Assembly: GCA_963664835.2 (NCBI GenBank)
Contig: CAXXUG010000019.1
Location: 17,552 to 81,551, forward strand
Direction: 5' to 3'
Source of the DNA: G963664835 sp963664835
GTDB taxonomy: Bacteria > Chloroflexota > UBA6077 > FW602-bin22 > JBCLEL01
DNA length: 64,000 nt
Below, piece by piece: positions 45,538 to 53,773 of the stretch. Numbering within the stretch: position 1 is the first letter of the stretch; each line of letters starts with the position of its first letter. The position numbers and the translations under genes are program-made. Below the pieces are notes generated by a model that saw only the letters and a program-made list of their open reading frames with translations, was not told the origin of the DNA and did no database searches.

Positions 45538-45609
45538 GGGAATTATATACCTGTGCACACCAGCGAATTGACGCTCGTCCGGCGGATACCTATACTGTAG
45601 CGGTCAGGG

Positions 45610-45678
45610 TGCCCCCGGTCGGATTCGAACCGACATTGAGCTCTAAGCCAGTGAGCCGACCAGTCCATTGGCGGGGGC
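45610..45678 (-). tRNA. tRNA-like sequence inside the IS (anticodon probably GGC)
   Basis: On the minus strand the acceptor arms GCCCCCG and CGGGGGC pair over 7 bp, and the T arm GTCGG-TTCGAAT-CCGAC is perfect. The anticodon stem GCTC/GAGC holds the loop CTGGCTT, giving GGC (Ala). The D arm is shrunken to a 3-bp stem, total length is 69, and the end is ACC rather than ACCA. It may be a degenerate or element-borne tRNA; function is doubtful. Confidence 0.4.
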
Positions 45679-45819
45679 GCTTGGTTGCGGCAGACGTTCG
45701 CCCGTCTGCCGCACAACGTTTATAGCAGACCTGCACGGGTTTTCCCACCAAATCTGACCCTTGACCAGATTGCCCGCGTGGTGTACAGTATGTCTATAAA
45801 TCAAGTACGGAGCAGCACG

Positions 45820-46762
45820 ATGGCTAAGCGGGCTGGCGGGCCAGGCAAGAGCAACCGACAGGGCATATCCCTGATAGAAGCGGTGCAACGATTCAGCGAT
45901 GACAATGAAGCCGAGGCCTGGTTCATAGAACGACGCTGGCCGAACGGAATCACCTGCCCGTACTGCGGTAGCGAAAACGTCAGCCGACGCAAGGTTAAGC
46001 GGGTTACACCTGTACACCGATGCAATCCCTGCAAGCGAGACTTCACCGTCAAGACCGGCACGATAATGCACGATTCCAAGGTTCGACTTGGACATTGGGC
46101 ATTGGCGTTCTACCTGTTCTCGACCAACCTCAAGGGCGTATCCAGCATGAAGCTACACCGGGACCTGAACATCACCCAGAAGTCAGCCTGGCATCTGGCG
46201 ATGCGGCTCCGCGAGACCTGGAAGGACGCGGGTCAACAATTCGCTGGCCCGGTTGAGGTGGACGAGACCTACGTAGGCGGCAAAGAGTCCAATAAGCATG
46301 AGCACAAGAAACTGAAAGCTGGCCGAGGCACGGTTGGCAAGACGGCCGTTGTAGGCGCTAAGGATCGGGAAACTAACCAGGTTTCCGCGACGCCAGTACC
46401 CGACACAACAGGCAAAACGCTCAAGGGCTTTGTTGCATCCAGAACGCAGCCCGGCACGATGGTCTACACCGACGAATCAGCCGCATACAAGGGCCTGCCG
46501 AACCACGAAGCGGTTGCCCATGGCGCTGGCGAATACGTAAGAGGTCAGGCGCACACGAATGGCCTGGAGAGCTTCTGGTCAATGCTAAAGCGAGGTTACG
46601 TTAGGAACCTACCACCAGCTTAGCGTCAAGCACCTACACCGCTACGTCGACGAGTTCTCAGGTCGCCACAACGAGCGCCCGCTGGATACCGAAGACCAGA
46701 TGAGCCAGATGGCCCGGCGTATGACCCACAAGCGACTAACCTACCAGGACCTCATCAGCTAG
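45820..46762 (+). pseudogene. IS1595-family transposase, frameshifted near its end
   Basis: The protein starts with a zinc ribbon (CPYCGSENV...HRCNPCKRDF) after an N-terminal helical part, then the ISXO2-like catalytic domain. Probable metal-binding residues are the Asp in VEVDETYVGGKE, the Asp in VYTDESAAYKGL, and the HTNGLESFWSMLKRGY motif. An extra T near 46602 shifts the frame, and the first product stops at 46623. The other frame continues TYHQLSVKHLHRYVDEFSGRHNERPLDTEDQM to 46762. No slippery heptamer is seen at the junction, so mutation is preferred over programmed shifting. Confidence 0.9.
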
Positions 46763-47017
46763 ATCTGTTACTTCGTTCTTATAGTTGAGCTTCGCCATGA
46801 TATCCCGCAGTGTGCGCATATCATCGACGCTTAAACCCTTCAGATCGGTCATGTTGGGAATCCACCACGCCTTGACGGCGCCCTCGACGTGGCCGACATG
46901 CTGATCGCCCCGATAGAACTCCAACGTACCATCGCATTTGCAGGACACTTTGGTAGCCCGAATCTTAATACTATCGGCTTCGCCAGCGAGCCTGACCAGA
47001 TAGGTCTTGGTTGCCAT
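46736..47017 (-). CDS. IS passenger protein 1, unknown
   Basis: The 93-residue protein has an N-terminal ATKTYLVRLAGEADSIKIRATKVSCKCDGTLEFYRGDQHVGHVEGAVKAWWIP strand-rich part and a helical tail (DDMRTLRDIMAKLNYKN). I do not recognise a family. It is encoded wholly within the IS and overlaps the transposase's restored 3' end tail-to-tail. An upstream frame extends to 47029, but the ATG at 47017 starts the conserved-looking part. Confidence 0.55.
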   Translation of the reverse strand: MATKTYLVRLAGEADSIKIRATKVSCKCDGTLEFYRGDQHVGHVEGAVKAWWIPNMTDLKGLSVDDMRTLRDIMAKLNYKNEVTDLADEVLVG

Positions 47018-47057
47018 AGTGTGCTCCATTCGTTGTTAGGTCGGGTCGTCCGGGTGG

Positions 47058-47312
47058 CTAGTCTTTGTTCCTTTCCATCTCCTCAAGTTGCTTCCTAACC
47101 AGTTCGTCGTGGCGCTTCTCGGCTTCTTCCTTATTCTTCTTTTCGAGGAAGTGGTTATACAGCCCGAAGTTGAGAAGAAACCACATGATTGCGCCGCCAA
47201 TGAAGAATGGGACGCCCAAGAACAGAAGAAGAAATCCGAGCACCAAGCTGATCGGTATGATGACACCTTGGCAGATGAGGAGGACGATGATGATAGGTAG
47301 ATGCTTGCCCAT
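47058..47312 (-). CDS. IS passenger protein 2, small membrane protein
   Basis: The 84-residue protein has two adjacent transmembrane helices (IIIVLLICQGVIIPISLVLGFLLLFLGV and GGAIMWFLLNFGLY). A charged helix, LEKKNKEEAEKRHDELVRKQLEEMERNKD, follows. AAGGGGGC before the ATG supports the start at 47312. It lies upstream of passenger 1 on the same strand, so the two may be co-transcribed. Function unknown. Confidence 0.55.
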   Translation of the reverse strand: MGKHLPIIIVLLICQGVIIPISLVLGFLLLFLGVPFFIGGAIMWFLLNFGLYNHFLEKKNKEEAEKRHDELVRKQLEEMERNKD

Positions 47313-47640
47313 GGAAGCCCCCTTGCTGACGTGGGTAGAGTGCTTGCAACGACAATCCAGCCCAGGCGGGCCAACAAGGGGACGCGAGGTCCACCCAGGC
47401 CAAAGGCCCGCCAAAACTGTCAGGTTCTGGATGTCGTTGCGGGGGCAACTTAGACCAAATACGAACATGTGTCAAGAACGAAATACGGGGTGCGCTCTTG
47501 ACGCGGGCACCGCGGGGCTATACGCTAGAAGCAATGACCGCGCCGACCGCCGGGCTGAAGTTGGAAACACCCGCCGGCCGGTATACTAGGTTTCCAAGGC
47601 CTAGTTGCGGTCATCGTCATTATCGCAGAGGACAGGGGGT

Positions 47641-47817
47641 ATGCCCATGGCCAGGGATGCCAAGAAACAGAAGCGCACCAGAGGCCGACCGGTCAAGTAT
47701 CCTATGCCGCCCGAGAAGGCCGATGCCTCGCCAGAGGAGATCGCCGAAATCGTCCTACAGATGCCGCCAAAGGCTAAGTCCGACTGGCGTTACTTGAAAG
47801 AGACCGGCCGCTCCTAG
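47641..47817 (+). CDS. IS passenger protein 3, AT-hook-like small protein
   Basis: The 58-residue basic protein contains an AT-hook-like KRTRGRPVKYPMP motif, then PEEIAEIVLQMPPKAKSDWRYLKE. Short proteins of this type (GRPxKYPMPxP...DWxYLK) are recurrent in mobile contexts, and this one may help the element or its host DNA contacts. A second ATG lies two codons in. The gene ends 3 bases before the right inverted repeat. Confidence 0.6.
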   Translation: MPMARDAKKQKRTRGRPVKYPMPPEKADASPEEIAEIVLQMPPKAKSDWRYLKETGRS

Positions 47818-47850
47818 CCGTTCGCTGGTGTGCACAGGTATATAATTCCC

Positions 47851-47858
47851 ATTGATAG
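47851..47858 (+). repeat. Target-site duplication, right copy
   Basis: This ATTGATAG is the partner of the copy at 45530-45537. Joining the flanks through one copy restores the coding frame of the interrupted gene. Confidence 0.9.
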
Positions 47859-49183
47859 GGTCTCAATTCCTCTGCAACCAACTTGATGCCTAGGCCCTCC
47901 AGCACGGCGATATTCACCGACTCCTCGCGCTGAAGTAGAAGCACGACGCCGCTGTCCGTGTTAGTCCAAGTGCCTGAGGAGGTGAAGACTACGGCTTCCT
48001 TGCGAAGAGCGGCCTCCAAGGCAATCCAGAATTTCTCCCAAACGCCATCACGACCGTCCCTGCGGACATTCTGGGCAAGCGCACTCAGATTAGAAGCAAG
48101 ATGCCAGAAGCGTTTGGGACCCAGCATCTTCGTCATTTGTGACGTTGCTTCGGCTACTGTGTTGGCAGCCGCCAACAGTGCCATTCGGTTCCAATGGGAC
48201 TGATAGTCATCACCAAGGATGACATGTTTCCTGTCATTGCTAGGGAAAAAATCTGCGTTGACGTGAAACGGCAGCCCCGTGCTCTCCTCAGTCGGCAGGC
48301 ACGCACATAACATTCCCGTCCTCAACTCCCCTTGGATGGGCAGGGCAACTACCACATCCGACGAACGCTTGTCCTCAATGCGACCTGGATGCCGATCACG
48401 TAATTCCACTGCAGCATCTTCGAAGTTTCCGCGAAGGAGATGCCATTCACGATCATCAGCGGAGTCGCCTTGGCTGATAATGAGTCTGTCCCCGACCATC
48501 ACCCTCTCGTAGGTTCGTCGTACGCGCCCGTTGTATCTGACTTCGATCTTACTGAGGTTCTTCAGGAACAGCATAGCGACCGGTAGAGACTTCTCGAGTT
48601 CCTCCAACAGTCGGGTTGTCACATTCTTAGGTGCCGGCTCGGCCTTTAGTGCCCGTCTGAGAGGTGTCTGTTCGTCGCGAGCGAACGGGAAAATGAACCT
48701 CGTTCCGGGTAGATCAGAACGGTCGCAATGAGGGGAACCCCCGCAGACTTCGATCCGCTCGGCTTCGCTTCGTTCTTCCCGTAGCGTCCAATGATGCCCT
48801 GTGGAAATCAACTCGGGCTGGTCGGTCAATTGATAAACGGAAATGAATCCTATGCCAAACGCACCGGTAGTGCCCTCCTGAAGACGCTTGTCACCAGAGC
48901 CGATTAAGCGGAAGCGGTGGAAATCACACCTGTGAACATCAATGTCTTTGCCTCTCCAACCGCATTCTGAAGCCATGATGTCTTCACAACCGGAAAAGAC
49001 ACCATCGTTATCAAGAACTAGAGCATCTTGCCGTATATCGAAGCTCATCCACCTCGCAGGCGCATCGTCTGCGTTCTGAATGAGTTCGTGCGCAAGTGTT
49101 CCAAAGCCCTGTAGGTCTCGTAGCTTGGCGCCAAGATCGCCAAGGTAGTCTATACTTCTCGAAAGAAACACCGGATTAGTCAT
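47859..49183 (-). pseudogene. N-terminal part of the IS-split GHKL ATPase-NOV protein
   Basis: The first 444 codons encode an HSP90-like/sacsin-type ATPase domain. GTLAHELIQNADDAPA (motif with E, N and D) is near residue 30, LVLDNDGVF near 53 and GAFGIGFISVYQLTD near 98. A transducer-like beta segment, VVVALPIQGELRTGMLCACLPTEESTGLPFHVNADFFPSNDR, follows. Reading through the insertion adds about 28 foreign codons before a stop at 47774. The restored gene is 4401 bases, 1466 residues. An N-terminal GHKL ATPase with a C-terminal NOV domain is the layout of plant NO VEIN and of uncharacterised bacterial proteins. Confidence 0.88.
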
Positions 49184-50098
49184 TGGTTATCTGTTAACCG
49201 CCCAACGATCAGATTCTGTCTGAGATCTCGAACCTTCGCCAAACTGGTCACCTTGGAGTTTCCCGAGGGAGGCTGGACCCGCGCCGTATTCTGCTTGGAC
49301 CCGACAGATCGTTCCTGGGAAGTATTCCAGCGGAATCTTAAGCACATCAGACCGTCGATCTGAAATCTCTCCTACATCTTACGATCTTGTGGGTTCGAAC
49401 TCGGGTCACACTTGCGCGCAATCCCTCACAGACGCGGGAAAGCAGTTTGGCGAGGCTCTCGTGGGTCACTTGAACCTGTTTGGGGTATTCGAGGTAAGTG
49501 GTCCTCCAAGAAAACAAAACCTGAGCCGTTGGTCCGGCCCATACGTGCTCGGCCGATTGCATGGAGGCCCCACGTGGCGACCCAATCAAAACGCGCCTTC
49601 CTCTAGCTTGTTCCGAATCACATCCTCAATCTCGAGTCTCGCCAAGCAATAGCTGCGTATAAACAGGTGGAGAGACTGTGTCATAGTACCTATGGGGCCG
49701 GGGTGTCCGGGCACGTACGCAAATGGAGCGCCATCTCATGGTGCCTTCGCAGGTTGCGCCTGAGCCGGTCGTCAGCGACCCGGACGTCGTTTGCCCGCCA
49801 ATCGGTGAAACGCCGCACTCCCGTTTCAGTAACTCGAAACTCTACTCCTCAAAGTATACCGCCCTGCGCTAAGAGGCGGCAATAACCTGTCCCTAAGCAT
49901 GGCGGCGTCAATCACGTTCGTCGCCGGCCCAGCGCGGTATGTTACCGTTAGCCGGCGGTCGCTAGGAATGGCGACTGCCCCCACGACGAGCACCTTGGGC
50001 GAGGAGTGCAAATCGCCTCGGCTCCTTGACCCGTATTGCTGGTATTATTCGAACAATAGATCCGAGGGAATCCTGACTACCCAGACGGAGGTAGGACT
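49184..50098. other. Gene-poor stretch upstream of the GHKL-NOV gene
   Basis: In these 915 bases I see no frame with a recognisable product; the longest frames are about 60-90 codons and lack start signals or family resemblance. It must hold the divergent control regions of the ATPase gene and the DoxX gene. It may contain decayed coding sequence. Confidence 0.4.
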
Positions 50099-50587
50099 AT
50101 GACAGAGGAGAGGGTACAAGGAGCCGGCATCTTCGGTCGGATCTTGCAGCCACACACCGATGGATTCTATTTGCTCTTCAGGCTCGCTTTCGCAGTCCTG
50201 CTGGGGTTGCACGGTGCCCAGAAGGCGTTCCTCCTTTGGGACTTTCCCGCCGGGGCGAATCCGAACGGGATGGGCGCACTGGTGGATATCGCGGGCTGGG
50301 TGGAGCTCATCTCGGCGTTCCTCATAGGGCTCGGCATTCTTACCCGTCTGGGAGGGGGTGCTATGGTCGTGACAATGATTGTCGCTTACTTTGGAGTACA
50401 CGCCGCGCTCAGCCCGGTATGGCCCTGGCCGCATCTGTATCCCAATCCTCCCGACGGAGGCAATGCGTTCGTGGCGCACGGTGGCGAGGTTACGATACTG
50501 GTTTTCCTCTGCGCGGGCATCATCGGAGTGCTTGGAAGTCGTAAGTGGGGTATCGAGCGGCTCCTGTTCAACAGGGAACTCCTATAG
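50099..50587 (+). CDS. DoxX-family membrane protein
   Basis: The 162-residue protein has four membrane spans and the DoxX pattern LLFRLAFAVLLGLHGAQKAFLLW...GMGALVDIAGWVELISAFLIGLGILTRLGGGAMVVTMIVAYF near residues 24-101. A Pro/Trp-rich loop (SPVWPWPHLYPNPPDGG) follows. Members are linked to quinone or thiol redox and oxidative stress. GGAGGTAGG lies directly before the ATG. It is the last gene before the intact tRNA-Ala. Confidence 0.9.
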   Translation: MTEERVQGAGIFGRILQPHTDGFYLLFRLAFAVLLGLHGAQKAFLLWDFPAGANPNGMGALVDIAGWVELISAFLIGLGILTRLGGGAMVVTMIVAYFGVHAALSPVWPWPHLYPNPPDGGNAFVAHGGEVTILVFLCAGIIGVLGSRKWGIERLLFNRELL

Positions 50588-50822
50588 GTAACCGGCAGCC
50601 CCCACACAACTGCGGAGGCGCAGTTCATGGGAGCATCTCATCTCCTTCGCGTCGGGCATTTTGCGCACCCGGAAAGCGAAGAAACCGGGAATCAAGCCGG
50701 TATCCCCCAGAGTGTCCTGCTCCGCTCGTATCAACGAGCCTGAGGGAGGAAGCAACCAGGTTGCTCGCGCAAGGTTGAGCGGAAGACGGGCGGTCTGGTA
50801 AGATCATCGGGCCGGCCGACAA

Positions 50823-50898
50823 GGGGCTGTAGCTCAACTGGGAGAGCGCAACGCTGGCAGTGTTGAGGTCAGGGGTTCGAGTCCCCTCAGCTCCACCA
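50823..50898 (+). tRNA. tRNA-Ala (GGC)
   Basis: This is a complete 76-base cloverleaf: acceptor GGGGCTG paired with CAGCTCC (with a G-U pair), D stem GCTC/GAGC, anticodon stem CAACG/TGTTG with loop CTGGCAG (anticodon GGC), T stem AGGGG/CCCCT, and encoded CCA. It reads GCC alanine codons. A damaged copy in the same orientation lies 13.4 kb upstream. Confidence 0.95.
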
Positions 50899-51028
50899 TG
50901 ACGTATCGTAGAGCGAACTCCGCCGTTCACTGTTACCAGGACGGCGTTCGCTTCCCCCATAGGACCGTCATCCGGCGCGCGAATGGACTAGGCGATGGCG
51001 GCGCTGGAGGGCCTTCACTCACTTTCTC

Positions 51029-51985
51029 TTGCGAAGGCTTGACCCAGGTACATGGTCTTGGACGCTCCGGCGATGCCCGGACCGGCAGATACGCGATTTG
51101 ACCACCTTCGCGGCCACAGCTCGGAATCTCCTCTCGGACTACGTGTTTCTCACCAAACCACGAATTGTATCGGCCCTTCTGATAACTGCCGCTGCAGGAA
51201 TGGTTGCCGCCGCCGGCGGGCTGCCGGACCCTGCGATAGCCGCTGCCGTGCTCGTGGGAGGAGCTCTGGCCGCCGGCGGCGCCAACGCGTTGAACCAATA
51301 CTTCGAACGGGACATCGACGCGGTTATGGACCGCACGTCGCGACGTCCGATAGCCGCGGGACGTGTGGCGCCCAGGCAGGCGCTCGTCTTCGGGGTGCTG
51401 GTAAATGTGGCGGCGTTTGGGATGCTGTACCTGTTGGCCAATACGTTGAGCGCTGTGTTGACCTTGTGCGCGACGCTCTTCTACGTGATCGTATATACGA
51501 TGGCTCTCAAGCGGTCGACGCCGCAGAATATCGTCATCGGGGGAGCTGCCGGAGCGGTACCGCCAATGGTGGGATGGGTGGCCATCACAGGCGAAATCGG
51601 GATCGAGGCCCTGTACATGTTCGCCATCGTGTTCTTCTGGACTCCGCCTCACTTCTGGGCGTTGGCGTTGATGATCAAAGACGACTACGCTCGAGCCGAG
51701 GTCCCGATGTTGCCGGTCGTGGCGGGGGTGGCCGGGACCAAGATGCAGATAATGTTGTACACGATCAAGCTGGTAGCTCTGAGCATACTCTTCTTTGCGA
51801 CGCGGACGGTTGGCTCGGTCTATCTGGGCGCCGCCGTCGTCCTGGGTGCACTCTTCATCTACTACGCCTGGCGGCTGCTGAGGCGCCCGGAGTCCGATGG
51901 CGCGAAAGTCTTGTTCAAGTACTCGCTCGCCTATCTGCCCCTTTTGTTTGCGGCCATAGCGTTGGATGGTGTGTTGTCGGCGTGA
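51029..51985 (+). CDS. ctaB: Protoheme IX farnesyltransferase (heme O synthase)
   Basis: The UbiA-family prenyltransferase attaches farnesyl to heme B to make heme O for terminal oxidases. Motifs are LTKPRIVSALLITAAAGM near residue 42, the first Asp-rich site NQYFERDIDAVMDRTSRRPIAAGRV near residue 88, and YTMALKRSTPQNIVIGGAAGAVPPMVGWVA near residue 157. FWTPPHFWALALMIKDDYARAEVPMLPVV follows near residue 209. Eight to nine spans fit the family. The start is uncertain: TTG at 51029 or a TTG at 51098, neither with a good Shine-Dalgarno site. It points to aerobic respiration. No oxidase genes are adjacent. Confidence 0.93.
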   Translation: MRRLDPGTWSWTLRRCPDRQIRDLTTFAATARNLLSDYVFLTKPRIVSALLITAAAGMVAAAGGLPDPAIAAAVLVGGALAAGGANALNQYFERDIDAVMDRTSRRPIAAGRVAPRQALVFGVLVNVAAFGMLYLLANTLSAVLTLCATLFYVIVYTMALKRSTPQNIVIGGAAGAVPPMVGWVAITGEIGIEALYMFAIVFFWTPPHFWALALMIKDDYARAEVPMLPVVAGVAGTKMQIMLYTIKLVALSILFFATRTVGSVYLGAAVVLGALFIYYAWRLLRRPESDGAKVLFKYSLAYLPLLFAAIALDGVLSA

Positions 51986-52008
51986 GTTGCCGGGCTTCAA
52001 GAGCCTAG

Positions 52009-52985
52009 ACTAGCCGCGAATGCCGGCCGCCAAGGGGATATGGCCTGGACGCCGGGGTGGCTCGCCGACCTGAAACGGAAGGTAGGGCCCGGCTTGAGCG
52101 GGGGCGTCGAGGCCCATCTGCTCCAACTTATTCCAATTCCAAGGTAATTCTGGGCGATCTCAGGACCCCCATTGCCCCCTCTAAGGTCCTCGAAACCTGA
52201 GTTTTGTCGAGATCTCGTCACTCCAAGACTTGCCCACTGGCTCTCAGGAGGTGTAATGAAGTTATACGCTCGTGATTCTTACCCTAGCCGGCCGAATTAA
52301 TTGGAACAAATGGCGTCAGGCCCGCCGGCGCGACGCTAATCTGATCCCTCCACACCGTATACTCGGCGGTCCCGCCGCTGGCGATTGGCTCGGCATTCCT
52401 CTCCACGTTGCCGCGATCCGAGCGCGGGCTAGACTGGATGCCGCCTCCCACTCCGCCTTGATTTCTAGCACTGCACCAGGTTTCCAACGAAGGGGCCGGG
52501 GGACGGGCTGACTCAGTTAGGCGGGGAGAATCTCGTCTCCTTTGCCTGGTTCACTCTCTACGCCCGGGTAGAGGGGAAACGAATAAGTCAAGGCGTCGAC
52601 GGCCGGGAGTACCAAGTTCCGGCCGATTCGACTAATCTGCGAAAGGAAGTATTAGACTCTCGAAGTAACTGTTCAGATTTGAGGGGAAAGTAGGAGTTTC
52701 TGATCTTCAAGGAAAGGATTGAGTCCTCGGACTCTCCAAGTGTCGACCATTGTAGCCCGACGCGTAGCATCAACCGTTCCACCCTGTAGAAGCTAATCGC
52801 AGATAGGACATCGCTCAACCGCGTGCATAACCTGCCTGTCGGCTACACTCCACTTACGCGCGAATCCCGTGGGGCGTTTCTTGCGTGCGCGTTTGGACCC
52901 AATTCGATCAGGACTATTAGTCTTGAGTCAGGATGGAGGTTTTGGTCCTGGTCGATCACTCCGGCCTAGCTCTAGATCGATCTCC
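52009..52985. other. Gene-poor stretch with possible coding relics
   Basis: No supported gene is seen. An AGGAGGTG-ATG start at 52256 leads to only 14 codons (MKLYARDSYPSRPN), which looks like a truncated gene start. A minus-strand frame near 52284-52487 ends in TVWRDQISVAPAGLTPFVPINSAG, which reads like the tail of a lost secreted protein. Neither is strong enough to call. Confidence 0.35.
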
Positions 52986-53580
52986 AATTGCTCCACTTGT
53001 TCTCGCAGCCAGACAACTTCGTCTGCTTATCGCCGATAATATTCGTCGAAACGTTTCGCGAAGGAAATCTCTTTGTCACGGAGAAACCTTAGCTATCCAG
53101 ACTACACTAAGACGTTTGAGCGGCGTCAACCCATTAGAGCACAACCCAGTCCCAACAATCGCTCACTTAATCCTGAAGAGCTACGTTTCACGGTAACTGT
53201 TCAGACTTTAGAGCGCCCAATTTTGTAGGCGACTGGTACGCACGCACGTCCCGTACCCTGATACGGGATCGGACTCCGTCCCAACCCACGCCGCCGCCGA
53301 CAATCCAGGCAGAAACCTGTAGGGCTGGGGTTTGTCTCCAGCCGTGGGTGGCCGCTCTGCTGCACGGGCCTGCCGGGCCTTTTCAACGGAAAGTTGCTCA
53401 ATAATGCGAAACAACTCAGTTCGCGAAGAAAATCTCTCATGTCGTGGAGAACCCATCCGCCCAGGCGGAACCAAACCGCACAATTACTGTAGAGCAGTGT
53501 CGACACGTTAAAGCATAACCCAGCCCCAAGATTCGCCCACCCAATTCTGAACACTTACGTTTCACGAAAACATTTGACTC
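52985..53580. repeat. Degenerate duplicated segment around a REP-like hairpin
   Basis: About 200 bases at 53005-53215 and 53385-53580 align in the same orientation. Shared phrases include TCGCGAAG.AAATCTCT, ACAACCCAGTCCCAA against ATAACCCAGCCCCAA, and TACGTTTCACG followed by TTGACT/TTCAGACT. Between them (53225-53385) are the hairpins TCCCGTA-N6-TACGGGA and GGCTGG-N9-CCAGCC, the latter related to the element at 12395. No frame is conserved, so this looks like remains of a mobile element. Confidence 0.5.
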
Positions 53581-53773
53581 TATCGCTCTTCTCCGGTACA
53601 GTTCTGCGCATTGTGTATAAAGTTGATTTATATACTTTGTATTTTCTTCCGGTAAGGAGGGTTAGTTGTCTCTGATCTCATTCTCCAAACCGGCATTCGC
53701 TATTCTGCGTGGGGCCGTACTGGCCTGTATGCTGACTAACGACAAGCGCATTTTGTTGCGACAGGAGGGCTCA

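Larger units (their letters stand above)
45538..47850. mobile_element. IS1595-family element with passenger genes
   Basis: The 2313-bp element has perfect 30-bp terminal inverted repeats (45538-45567 and 47821-47850, starting GGGAATTATATACC). It is flanked by the 8-bp duplication ATTGATAG. It carries an ISXO2-type transposase gene with a frameshift, a tRNA-like sequence, and three small passenger genes. It interrupts the GHKL-NOV gene in the antisense direction relative to the transposase. Perfect ends and duplication indicate recent insertion, despite the broken transposase. Confidence 0.93.

Noticed and set aside
49347..49652. Short frames on both strands upstream of the GHKL-NOV gene
   Set aside because: No family resemblance, start signals or conserved composition.
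50625..50960. 111-codon minus-strand frame containing GAEGTRTPDLNTASVALSQL
   Set aside because: This is the well-known spurious translation of the antisense of a tRNA-Ala gene, here at 50823-50898.
51052..52008. 318-codon frame overlapping ctaB in another frame
   Set aside because: Rich in Arg/Gly/Ser, no membrane spans or motifs. The ctaB frame carries all family signatures.
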